Assembly (NCBI GenBank): GCA_021234155.1 | Contig: JAJEKV010000009.1 | Span: forward strand, 7,925,546 to 7,989,545 | Reading direction: 5' to 3' | Source: Isoetes taiwanensis | Lineage: Eukaryota > Streptophyta > Lycopodiopsida > Isoetales > Isoetaceae | Length of the DNA: 64,000 nt | Part shown: positions 11,444 to 21,989 of the stretch, piece after piece | Layout: each line of letters opens with the position of its first letter | Numbering within the stretch: position 1 is the first letter of the stretch | Position numbers and translations under genes: made by a program | Notes under the pieces: generated by a model | What the model saw: the letters and a program-made list of their open reading frames with translations, nothing else | What the model was told of the DNA's origin: nothing | Databases searched by the model: none

Positions 11444-12420
11444 TCACTTATTTTGTGTCTTAGAAGAGTTAAGCATCTGCTTCTGCAGCCCATCAATTTG
11501 GATAGAAAATGTTGATTCATCTGGTTGACATCCACTTTCAATCATTACTTGTAAGAATCTGTTGGCTTCCTCTGCTCTACCTGCTTTAGAGAGGCCACGG
11601 AGAAGGATATTATATGTCACAACATTAGGGGTGCAGCCATTGTCAAGCATCTCCTTATACAATTGCATAGCCTCATCAAGTCTTTGCGCCTTGCAGAAAC
11701 CATTCAGAAGTGTAGTATAAGTGACAGAATTGGAAAGACACCCACTTGCAATCATTGCATTAAAAAGTTCACAAGCGAGGAAGTATAAGTGAACCTGTTG
11801 GGGCTACAATCAGCGCATGTCATTTCAGTGACCAATTGATATGCCTCATGAAATCGACTGGCTTTACAGAATCCTGTCACTAGTGCAGTATATGTTACAA
11901 CATTGGGCTTAATTCCTTTCTCATGTAGATCTTTGAATAACTTGACTGCCTCCTCCAGCTGCCCTGCCTTGCAAAGTCCATCAGTGTATATGTGAAAACA
12001 TCAAGTTGAAGACCTTTTCCAGCCATTGTCTCATAAAGTTTATAGCCTTCATCAAACATGTTTGCTTTGAAAAGGCCATGCAGGAAAGTAGAATATAAAT
12101 GTGTATCTGGTCCTAGAGACCCCCCTTCCAACTGCTCTAACAACAATTTAGCCTTGTGTAACAAACCTAACTTACAAAGACAACGAACAATGGAATTATA
12201 CACAAGAAGTGGAGGATCTAACTGTCTGGCCTTCATATCATTGAAAAGATTCATTGCCCCATCTATGTCATATATTCACAGCCTCCTTTAGTTTCTCATC
12301 AGTGCATAATCTACTCAGGTCACCCATTCGATGCAAGCTGGAAGAAATTTGACTCTCAAGCGAATCGCAACCAACAGTCATTGAAGAAGGGGACGGTCTG
12401 GATAAGTGCCCCGGTGATAC
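11444..12420 (-). pseudogene. P-class pentatricopeptide repeat (PPR) protein, broken
   Basis: PPR proteins bind organellar RNA through tandem 35-residue helical hairpins. On the minus strand at least seven PPR motifs are visible in order: ARQLDPPLLVYNSIVRCLC, GSLGPDTHLYSTFLHGLF, KGLQLDVFTYT, then in another frame KGIKPNVVTYTALVTGFC, and back in frame GCLSNSVTYTTLLNGFC, GCTPNVVTYNILLRGLS and GCQPDESTFSIQIDGL. A one-base shift lies near 11990 and a TGA near 11757. No DYW or E domain is present and the C-terminal end decays into repeat sequence. Targeting peptide and true N-terminus are not preserved. Partial pseudogene, perhaps still close to its source in sequence. Confidence 0.85.
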
Positions 12421-12429
12421 GAATATGCT

Positions 12430-13015
12430 AGAGAATCATTGTATAATATTTATACATGTTTAGAAAGGAAAATAACGTCCCCAAAATTACCTCTGCCAAA
12501 ATTACAAATTTTCTGATCCCAAATTTCGTTTTTTTGCCGGATTTTAATGTCTACAGGCGACCGGAAAAAAGAGGACACCCACCCCTAAAAACATTTTAAG
12601 TAAGTAGATTAGCATATTTTAGTTATTAATTAACTAATCTTTCATAATTAGCTTATTTAATTAATGTCAATTTAGCATAGCTAACTTTAGCCCTTTTGGT
12701 TTATTTTTTAAATGGTCAATGCACCATTGCATCTCCATGGTGATGTGTCATGTATTTGTATATACGATATATAAATACGTGGAATGTCACACATTTTATA
12801 AGTATGATAGCTTCTAGGATCGACCCATGAATTTTAGAAGAGGAGACAGAAATGATCCTGACTGTAATGATGCTTGGCCTGCATGCAGAATAGAGAGCAC
12901 ATAAGGGCTTTGTCTCCTTGGAAAAAGGATTTTTCAAGAGGCTTTGCAAAGCATGAAGGAAGAGAAGGAGCTAGGAAAGCCAAGGAACGATTTTACCCGA
13001 GCTTGATGGAGACTG
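12430..13015. other. Non-coding stretch, nothing recognised
   Basis: AT-rich DNA between the PPR relic and LTR remnants. No coding or structural signal was identified. Confidence 0.35.
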
Positions 13016-13029
13016 CATCATTTTTTTTT

Positions 13030-13420
13030 CCAGGGTTGTAACAGACTCATGGGAGACCGCTGAAGCAGATCCTTTCCTGATACCACCATAAGAGGGTGGT
13101 ATGGATTTCCCATAAATATCTGGATGTTTTGGCCATTTGATTAGGTCGGGATGGAGTTTGAGTCTCCATGGGGGTATGTATGACTTGGATACCGTTGGAC
13201 AATATGTTGTTGGCTTGGATTTGGACCCTAGAAATGGCGTGATCTATGGTCTTGTGATGCTCGAGGACGAGCATAGTTCTACTGGGAGAGATTGTAACAG
13301 ACCCATGGGAGACCGCTCGAGTAGATCTTGATGTGGCATTTCCTGATACCACCATAAGAGAGGGATGGGTTTCCCATAAATATCCGGATGCTTTGGCCAA
13401 TTGGTTAGGCCAGGGTGGTT
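13030..13420 (+). mobile_element. Ty3/gypsy-like LTR edge fragments, two copies
   Basis: TGTAACAGAC(T/C)CATGGGAGACCGC occurs at about 13035 and 13289, each followed by CCTGATACCACCATAAGAG and TTTCCCATAAATATC. Before the second copy the frame reads MLEDEHSSTGRD and then a purine-rich run, which resembles the end of a gypsy polyprotein, the polypurine tract and the 3' LTR start. Only fragments remain; the protein match is short, so this assignment is tentative. Confidence 0.5.
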
Positions 13421-13429
13421 AAGAAACGT

Positions 13430-13830
13430 TATAGAGGGACACCACATGCTTTAGACTTCGACCCCGTATAAAATGACAGGGTCTACTAAGACCCTGAATA
13501 GGTGCGACTGATGGGCCCAATCGTATAGCTCCGCTCTGTGGCTGTTGTTCTGCACTGCATATAGTGTCCTCCAGCCCACTGTCGCTCGTAGCCGAATGGA
13601 AGTGTCCCAGTGCATAGTAGAAGGAAGCTTCACTCCCAAATATTTGTAGGTGGATGCCACTTTCACATTTTGTCTCCGGTAAGTGAAGGAGGGGGCCTTT
13701 GGCTGACGTGAGAATGATATGACACCACCTTAGTCTTGACAAGGTTGACGTGCATACAAGTCGCCTGGCAGAATTTGTCTAGGGCATCGAGATCGCACTG
13801 CATATCCGCCGGAGTGTAAGTTATATCATT
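13430..13830 (-). pseudogene. LINE reverse transcriptase fragment (RT C-terminal part)
   Basis: On the minus strand the sequence reads DLDALDKFCQATCMHVNLVKTKVV, broken here as CMHVNLVKTKVV, then a TGA, then STYKYLGVKLPST, AELYDWAHQSHLF and LVDPVILYGVEV. This is the RT thumb/post-palm pattern seen also in the LINE at 52448-52760 (TYKYLGLIVD, VVLYGCEVWG). The YADD box has been lost. It is a short relic with at least one stop and one frame change. Confidence 0.65.
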
Positions 13831-14813
13831 ATAGAATCTTTCAGCATATCTATTACTGCCAAGGTTTTTACCATCTAAATTCGGGGCAGAGGTTTGTGAA
13901 TCCTAACAGCAATATGCTTGTTCTGTCCTTTGTTTGGGTGCCATAGGCCAATTGGCCTCCACGGATGATAAAAATCAAATCAATTCAACTCTAGCATCTT
14001 TATAGTATACCTAATTGAGAAGGATGTTATAAGTGAAGGGTTTTGTATTCCTCATTCAAGGGGCAGTTTATTAGTCACTGATGTAGGATGTGGTATAGTT
14101 TAGCAACTTCTTTGGTATTATCATTGAGTTTAAGGTTTAGACCTTCCATTCTCTATTAATTCTAAGAGGAATCCATTCTTGTTTCTCAATTAATATGACA
14201 ATTTCTGCTAATTTTGCTTGTTACCTTTTTTAAAAAGAGGGGCTTTAATGCCATGACCATTGGTCTCCTAGATGGTAATCATTCAAATTTAATCGAAGTG
14301 CTAGTAAGCATTTTTATATGGATTTAAATTTTTGCATTTCCATCCAACATGGCAACAATGCAAAATAATCATTCGATTCAATCCAACATCACATGAGCAT
14401 GGCAACAATGCAAAATAAATATAAAGGAGAGAACGAAAAGAACAAATAAAAACTTGGTGAAAGAATAGATTTTATTTATAAGATTGGAAATATAATGCAA
14501 TTTGCACAAAAATCGATGAGGTTCTCATCCTCCTCCTTAGCTTGTCCCAAACAATATGAAAAGGTGATGCAGAGCCAGAGAGAAGGAGAACTTATCTCCT
14601 CATATTAATTATACAAATAAAATTCAATCTCGGCCGATCAAGACATTAATACCTATTCATCTCAGCCGGCTATGTCCCAATAAAAATGAACATAGGTATT
14701 TCCTATGTTTAGGCATGACATTTTTCTTCCAACATCTTCACGAATATTTTGATGGTCCATATAATAATGAAATAAATGACTCGTATGTGTATCTTTCCAT
14801 AAAGGAAGGCATG
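13831..14813. other. Non-coding stretch downstream of PLD
   Basis: AT-rich flank 3' of the PLD pseudogene. A short direct repeat GCATGGCAACAATGCAAAATAA-like is present twice around 14350 and 14400. No gene identified. Confidence 0.4.
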
Positions 14814-17215
14814 CTAAGTTGTGATAATAGGTGGAAGGGCATGGGAGTTGGTACCCAAAATGGGAGCATTAGTCTCGGGGAAATTAGAATGGCCGGGCAA
14901 CTCTTTTACTTGCCCATTTTCAGATACTAAGATAGGGTAAGCCAGGAGATGACCGGGAAGATCAACTACTTCTTGGCATACAAATTTTTCCCAATGTTCA
15001 CTAGCAATCTTGTTTACCTTTTTCGCACATTCTAAGCTCCAAGGTTGTAAAAATACATCTTCCAATTTTCCTAGATGCTTGTACCATAAAGACATTCTAA
15101 ATCCATGGATCTGCCCTCGTGGTGCATCTACCCTCCCTGTATAATGTGGTTGATATCCGCCCATTGCTATTTCTCAGATCTCTTCCTCCGGCCATGGACC
15201 TTTGGTTGAGGTTGGCGTAACCTAAAATTATATACTCATCGTCCCACTTTGCAACAAAGATGCAATTATTGTCAAAGATACCCTAGATAAAAATGCATAC
15301 TATAGCAAACAATAAATTTTATTCTCACCTATCATTAATTTTGAATGAACGTAGATCATGAATCGACGCCTCTCTTTGTGAACATTTGTAATTGCTTCCT
15401 TCGGAGGACTTTCAGGAGGTACATATTCTTCTTTGACTTTAGTCTCTCTATTACCCAAGCAATAAAATGCAAGATAATCTCTTGGATTTACTCCATCAAT
15501 CTTTTTGGATGCCAACGCATTAGCAATTGCAGAATACATCATTTCCATAGTCTTTCTTTGCCAATATAAGATGGATTGGATCAATAAACTTTACGGGTGA
15601 TCCTCCGCCACATAGGGATTACAATATAAGCCATAAACCTTTCCCTGCCTCGATCTTGCTCACAATCTTTAAGGCCGCCTTCTCTAATCAAATGGATAGC
15701 GTTTGCCTCATGATTTGAATCCCATGCAAATGAGCTTCCAAGGAAATATTGATTTTCAATATAAATAAAATGTTTGGCACGACGTATAGCATGAATATAG
15801 GCATCTTGAATACTTCTATCAATGGTACTATCCTTACCACTAACTAATCCTGCCATTGCTGCTTCTTTAGGATCAGTGGGAAAGTCTGCAGCAGCACCAC
15901 CATCTATTGAGCGAAAAATTTGCACATGCCATGTTTCTGGGTCGTGTTCATCTGTGATAGCTGTAGGGGAATCAATGCAAGTGACATCGTCAAGTGGAAG
16001 AAGAAGTTCAACTCCCGTGCCTTGTTTCTTCCATCTTTGCTCAAAATTACATAATACATCCCAAGCAACTGGTCCTTCAAGTTTGGAGTGAATATCCTGC
16101 CAAGGTTCTCTAGGTCCACCTTTTGTAATGCTAGCGTCTGGAATACATGGTTGATGAAAATCATCTTTGTGTATTGTTCCAAGTGTACTGAACAAATGAG
16201 TGATATGGAGTATCATATCGCCCATCACAAAGATCAATGCCACCAATAAAGCTTACTACCCTCCTATTTCCATTCTTTTTGCCCTAATAAAGAGCATCAA
16301 GAACAACACTTTTTTGATGATGTGTAAACATTGTAGCAATACTAACTCCTTGGATTAAGCTTAGCCCATTGTCAGGATTCCTAGGACAACGAACACAATG
16401 AACATCTGAGTCCTCAAAGTAACTAATGGTCTCTTCGTCATGTGTTTCCATAATCCCTGATTTTTGAATTGAGGTAAATGATGTACGGTCATCCCACAAA
16501 AGAATTAGCACCCTAACACCTTCTGACGCCTTTCTCTTCAACAAATCACCCAAGGTCTCGTCAGAGCACATTCGATGAGGGTCACGCAAGAGGCGAATTT
16601 TAGTGTAAATTGACCATCCAGTGATGTAAATGAAATGCTTTGCTTCATTCATGGCCGTATAAATGTCCTCCCAACATCTTGTAGGTTCATAATGGGTATG
16701 GCCTTCTAAACATATCTTAGGATGGAAATCATTTGGGGTATGCGCAGTATGATAAAGTGTGACTTTGCAACCCTTTTTTTGCTTGTAGTATGTGAAGGGA
16801 ACACCTGGAAAAGAATAACCATCTTTTATACCTGCACCCCAACTCTCTTCCTCTTTGACATCTATGTAGTGCACTTCCAAGCTCACATTTGATTAATACC
16901 CCTTTTTCTCATCTTGCTATCCATAAGTGGATAAGATCCTCGAAGTGGTTCCTTGGGAAGATCCTTAGTAAGGAGGATAGTTTTACCCAAGATTGGAGCA
17001 CCAATTCTCTTGTCATGTTTGATGGTAACACGAATTTCCGAAGCATTATGTGCACAATATATGTGGAAACGCTCTTCCCATTCTGGGTTTGATGTTCTTT
17101 CTTTGATCATGCGTGTCCTTCCAACTAGAGCGTTCGGAAGCTCAATAGTTGCATATGTGCGGCTGAGCCCAAGGGGAAGGTGCAACTTACGTCTGATGTT
17201 GCTGATTAGCTGCAT
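14814..17215 (-). pseudogene. PLD: Phospholipase D alpha, full-length but decayed
   Basis: All parts of plant PLD alpha are present in order on the minus strand: C2 domain (16883-17215), PLD linker and first HKD motif THHQKSVVLD (near 16300), [33 protein letters not shown] (near 15760), second HKD motif VHSKLM (near 15330), an intron (about 15268-15321, donor GTGAG, phase 1) and the C-terminal exon ending LPPIITT with a TAG at 14814. Lesions include a 2-base insertion near 16893, an in-frame TAG near 16285, single-base shifts near 16195, 15609, 15260 and 15185, and a TAA near 15595. Both HKD motifs remain readable but in different frames. The retained intron shows it arose by DNA duplication, not retroposition. 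The 5' part is duplicated at 1-738. Confidence 0.88.
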
Positions 17216-19520
17216 GAAAAATTGGTGATCTGAAGATCAGCATGGCACTTATGCACATTGATTTAAATAAGGGGAAAATGGTAGAAGAAGAAGAAGAAGA
17301 AGAAGAAGAAGAAGAAGAAGAAGAAAATTCAAATTTTTCTTGGGTCATATACTTAAGCACAAGATAGATTTTTTCTAAGGAAATTCTTTCTTAGGGTGAT
17401 CCAAAATTTCTTTCTTAGATGATCCAAATTTTTTAGGTCATGCCACAAATGGTTTTTAGGTTTAGCGGCCGTTCAAGGCCTGGCCAGGCCGATGCAGCAA
17501 AGCAAGCGCAAGCCAGCTATGGCGCCGTTTTTCCAAGCTCCAGCCTTGAAGCACATTTTGCTTGTTTCTGCATGTTCTTGAAGCACATTTTGGTTTGCAG
17601 CACATTTTGGTTTGCAGCAAAGCAAGGGGAGGGCTCGAATGCAGGAAAGCAAAATGGCGCCTCTTTTACAAAAGCCAGTCGGCTATGGCGGAGCCATTCC
17701 TTGAAATCATGTTTTGCAGACGTAGCTTCCGGTTTGAAACCTTTTGGTATAAGGTCATCTATATTTTGCCAAGATTCAGAGCATATTCGCTGCTAAGAAG
17801 GCTAAGAAAATATACAGGGTTTCCAGAGTATGATTTGAAAGGGGGTAATACGCAGCAATGGAGATGTGCAGTGATTTCTCTCTCATAGGTACTAGATTTC
17901 TGATAAAGTTCTTTTGGGAAATCTAAAGCATATTCAGGTTTCTGTGCTTAGAAGACTTAACGCATTTAATGATAGATAGAGTTTGCAGATCATTCAGATC
18001 GCCATGAACTCTAAGCCATAGCGGACATGATTTCAAGAGATGAGACTACCACCCGGTCAGAATTAGAATCTGAATGAAGAACAGAGGATTGAATCTGACC
18101 TTTCCAATGAAATTAGGCACACAGGCGCTAAATCGATGGAGATGCTCAGCTTCACAAATGGCGATATGCAGCGTCCCGTGCAAAAGAGGGCCCGTCGGCA
18201 CCGGATCTTCCTGATCAAAAAGAAACGAAAAACAACTTGTCCACATCGAACCTTCCTGATCAAAAGAAAACGAAAAACAACTTAATTCTACAAACACGAC
18301 AGGTATTAACATGAAAACATCTGATACCTTCATATTTTTCAAGGAAGATTGATTAATTGGAGCTGTTAGAACCCAAAACCCTTGTTGGGCGGAAAGAATT
18401 GAATTCAATCGATAAATCTGTTGCAGATAACGGAATTCTTATTCTTTCACGAGTTGGACCATGGAAAAGAAAAAATACACGTTTGGACCATGGAAAAGAA
18501 AAAATACACGGAGTTTGTTATATTTAATGCCGACGGTGGTTGTTAAATAAGACGCTCGCATTGAAAAGCAATGTGGTTGTTAAATAAGGCGCTCGCATTG
18601 AAAAGCCTTTCTGTCAAAATAAATGCGATGGACGCACGTTGAAAATATATATTGCGAACGTTGAAAATATATATTTTGGCCTCCCAACGAGAACCACCAA
18701 CAACATTAAAAAAACAAGCTTCTTCGCTTTGCAAAAATCTTGGATGCACATGCTTGCTGCACCAACAACATTAAAAAAACAAGCTTCTTCGCTTTGCAAA
18801 AATCTTGGATGCACATGCTTGCTGTTATGGCATACTTAAATTATTCAAGTATAATGAATATTCCATCCGCATATGCCTTTCTATTTATTTCAAAGACGTG
18901 TCTTTTATCGGAACCATGGATGTTTTGGACTTTTCTCAAATTGTAAGGCTTCAATTTCTGCATCTTTCTTCACAACCATGTTTAAATGTTATAAGAAATG
19001 TCCTTAGGATGTGCCAGGCGACTTATCCACCTTTACAAAATCATTAGATAGTCATCAAATCTTCTTCAAGTGGTCACATAATCTTACGGCGCAAACAATG
19101 GCCCTTTTCTTGGTGTGCTTTTGCCATCATTTGTGGCTCAAAATAAAGTTACCCTTTTGCCATTTCATGCTGGTTCAAACATGACCGTGGTTGTTAAATA
19201 AGACGCTCGCATTGAAAAGCCTTTCTGTCAAAATAAGTGCGCTGGAACACAGCACGTTGAAAATATATATTTTGGCCTCCCAACGAGAACCACCAACAAC
19301 ACAAAAAAAAGAAGCTTCTTCGCTTCGCAAAAATCTTGGATGCACATGCTTGATGTTATGGCATACTTAAATTATTCAAGTATAATGAATATTCCATCAG
19401 CATATGCCTTTCTATTTATTTCAAAGACGTGTCTTTTGTCGGAACCATGGATGTTTTGGACTTTTCTCAAATTGTAAGTCTTCAATTTCTGCATCTTTCT
19501 TCACAACCATGTTTAAATGT
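16476..19520. repeat. Segmental duplication, copy B (partner 1-3640)
   Basis: Matches the start of the window (see 1-3640). Beyond the PLD start it holds no gene, but shows internal duplications: the stretch with AAGCTTCTTCGCTTTGCAAA occurs at about 18714, 18778 and 19312, and 19165-19520 repeats 18545-18985 in part. The copy stops where a P450 fragment begins at 19522. Confidence 0.85.
17283..17325. repeat. GAA/TTC microsatellite
   Basis: An uninterrupted run of about 14 AGA triplets upstream of the PLD pseudogene start. Copy A (near 808) has only a short GAAGAGGAAGAAGAA equivalent, so the run expanded after the duplication or shrank in A. Confidence 0.95.
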
Positions 19521-19521
19521 T

Positions 19522-19918
19522 ACAAAGTGCCAAGAACTCTCATCCTTGTTATTCTCTCTGTTCTGTTTATGCTCCATAATTACCTTATGCAAAAACTGGT
19601 CTAATTTTGTGTGGAGCTTTGTCATTTTGCACTTAAGCCCCTGCAAATCTAGCCACCATAGTTGAGGAAATAAGTCTGCTATATTAACAGCTCCAAGCAA
19701 GCACAATAATTCATGGAGGAGCTCAGAAAAATGAGCTGCTTCATCTGTTGCCTCTCCAAAGAATCTCTTCCCCATTGCCACTCTTGTTATAATATTGAGA
19801 TTCAAAGCAGAAATCAATTTGATCATATTGATTTCCTTGCCGTCCTTGCTTTCCTCTCTTATTATTCTGATCATGGACATTACCTCCTCAGCTCTGATAT
19901 GTTGGGTTTCTTCAACTC
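19522..19918 (-). pseudogene. Cytochrome P450 fragment (A-type, middle part)
   Basis: The minus strand encodes about 130 residues of a plant A-type P450: EETQHIRAEEVMSMIRII, MIKLISALNLNIITRVAMG, KRFFGEATDEAAHFSEL, NIADLFPQLWWLDLQG and KLHTKLDQFLHKVIMEHK, corresponding to the C-to-G helix region before the I helix. The I-helix AGTDTS, ExxR and heme-cysteine motifs are absent, so it cannot be an enzyme. Its 5' side joins directly to repeat R1 and its 3' side to duplicated block B. No stop interrupts the retained frame, so capture or truncation may be recent. The CYP family cannot be assigned from this piece. Confidence 0.85.
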
Positions 19919-20160
19919 TTTTGGACATCCGTATATGGAGTTTGGGATCCGGTGTTTCCGGACAAATTACCTCCGGTGTTTCTGGACGTCCAGAAACAGC
20001 CAATGCATGCCCATCTGCTGATCCATGGATGCATCGATGCCCAGGGCGCCCGAGGATCCATGCATCCCGACCATCTTGAACCGCGTTGTTTTTTGTCCAG
20101 AAACACCACTGCTGTTTTTTGAAGGCAGTTGGACAGTTGGACGTGACACTTTTTTTGGAC
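19919..20160. mobile_element. Repeat R, copy 1 (palindrome-bearing)
   Basis: About 240 bases starting TGGACATCCGTATATGGAG and ending near TTGGACGTGACAC. It contains a perfect 22-base palindrome at 19977-19998 (half-site TGTTTCTGGAC), a second GGTGTTTCCGG, several ATGCAT/GGGCGCCC-type palindromic words and GTCCAGAAACACCACTG near its end. Copies are at 21040-21285 (same orientation) and 34555-34770 (inverted). No coding capacity. The class is unknown; no target duplication is evident. Confidence 0.7.
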
Positions 20161-20649
20161 GTGACATTTCATGCCTCTTCTTCCATGGAACGTTCATTAT
20201 TCCAGGATATAATACAACTTCAATTCTGAGAAGTTAAAGCACGAATGTATATTCCATTCAATTAATACTATCTTTCTAATTAATCGTTATGATGATGGGA
20301 TGAATATGATGAGGATAACATCCTGGCCCGAGGGCGTTATTGGAAAAAAATTTGAGGGCCATGCGGCCATAGCCAAAATGGCCCGAGATTTTTTTTTTCA
20401 ATGAGCGCCCGGGCCAGGGCCTTATCGCCCTTAAGACCTGGAGGCTGTATATATCAGACGCCGTCATATTTAAACCACGGGTATATTCGTGGTATATTCG
20501 GGTCTTTGACATGTTATAGCCACACCACAAAAAAATACACGATGTTTTTGTGGACTTAGCGAGCAGATTTTTTACGATTTAGCGATGGCTTAAACATCGC
20601 ACGTTTGACATTTTACATCAATGGTTAAGAACCCAGTCCGAGGGCTTAG
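20161..20649. other. Non-coding stretch with a diverged MITE-like piece
   Basis: No gene. Around 20520-20600 the sequence AAAATACACGATGTTTTTGTGGACTTAGCGA resembles the inside of the element at 2958-3139 (shared core AAATACACGA and GACTTA(A/G)CGA). A GGCCCGAG/GCGCCCGGGCC-rich segment lies at 20320-20425. Confidence 0.4.
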
Positions 20650-21045
20650 ACTAGCCATAGCTATGGAAGATCTGCAGGTGTGTCTTGCCATTTGGAGGCT
20701 GGATCTTGCGACTGTCTGCTAAAACATAGTTTTTTTCTTGAAAAGTTTTGGTTCTAGCCATCTCAGAATAGGGTGTTAGGTCGTCTTAACTTTATTCGAA
20801 TCTACCGTAGATGGCAGGGGCAGGGGCCGATGGCAACGTTTGAGTGTAAACCCGAGGACCGGGGTGAAGGATTTTATTTGATACCTCTTTTTGCAACTAG
20901 GCAGAAGGACAAAATCCTCTGTAAAAACCATGCCCAGTCTCAAAATGGAGAAAGACATGGGGCTTCAATTGTCCAGATTTAGCTATGGCGAAGAGACACC
21001 AATCCCTGTTCTTCTTCTTGTTCCACTTTTGCTTGCAACACTGGA
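20650..21045. repeat. Duplicated non-coding segment, inverted copy at 34770-35140
   Basis: From CTAGCCATAGCTATGGAAGA at about 20652 to GCTTGCAACACTGGACATCC this segment matches 35140-34765 on the other strand, running into repeat R in both places. The copy here carries about 16 extra bases near 20885 (CTCTTTTTGCAACTAG). Frames read through it in both copies (for example KPHVFLHFETGHGFYRGF on the minus strand), but I recognise no family. Confidence 0.8.
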
Positions 21046-21285
21046 CATCCGTATATGGAGTCCGGGATCCGGTGTTTCCGGATAAATTACCTCCGGTGTT
21101 TCTGGACGTCCAGAAACAGCCAATGCATGCCCATCCGCTGATCATGGATGCATCGATGCCCAGGGCGCCCGAGAATCCATGCATCCCGGGCATCTTGAAC
21201 TGCGCGGTTGAACCGCACTGTTTTTTGTCCAGAAACACCACTGCTGTTTTTTGAAGGCAGTTGGACAGTTGGACGTGACACTTTT
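21040..21285. mobile_element. Repeat R, copy 2
   Basis: Same orientation as R1 and highly similar, with the 22-base palindrome at 21097-21118 and the same end (CAGTTGGACGTGACAC). It differs by an extra GCGCGGTTGAACCG-type segment near 21200 that is shared with the inverted copy at 34580. Confidence 0.75.
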
Positions 21286-21989
21286 TTTTGACTTGTAACT
21301 GTGGCAGTGTCCCTTGTACTTGTTTGTACAGGTGCATTTAATGAATGTGGTGGTGATATTTCCATCCCAAGGTTGGTGGGGTATTTCCAGCCCAATTCAA
21401 ACGGAATTGGGGGATCTTTGTTGCTACCACGTAAACCAAAATCGCCGCCCTGCTCGAAGATCCATTGGATCGCCTGGGTTCGGGCCAGGCATGGAGGCAG
21501 AGGATAATGATATCGAGGTAGAACAGGTAAGGTTATATAGAGCTTGACATTGGGTTTAGTTTTAGCAGTGTGCCAAATCTCTGTAACTTAGTTATTTTTA
21601 TCTTCCAGACTCTTTTGCATCTCCCGGTTCAAGATCCCCCCATCGGTGTATTTTCGAGACTACAATTGCAATGGGAGATAGAGCAAAGATTCTCAGGCAA
21701 GTAACCTACCCCGACACCAAACTATTCCAGTGCATTCATGCTATATCCCCACAAACAGGGTGCAAGATTTCGTGGAAGGGGAGCAGAATTTGCCAGGGTG
21801 CAACACCAGCTTCAGGAAGCGTGGATCTCGGGGTAGAGAAGAGGGATCTGCCAAGAAAAGAGTCGACCAAAATGCCCACCTTAAAATAACCAAGTAAGTG
21901 AATTGATTTGTCATTCGGTTTCATTTGGATTCATGGAATTTCAAGTGAAGTGAACCGAACTCAAGTATTTCTCGCTTGTAACTTAGCTT

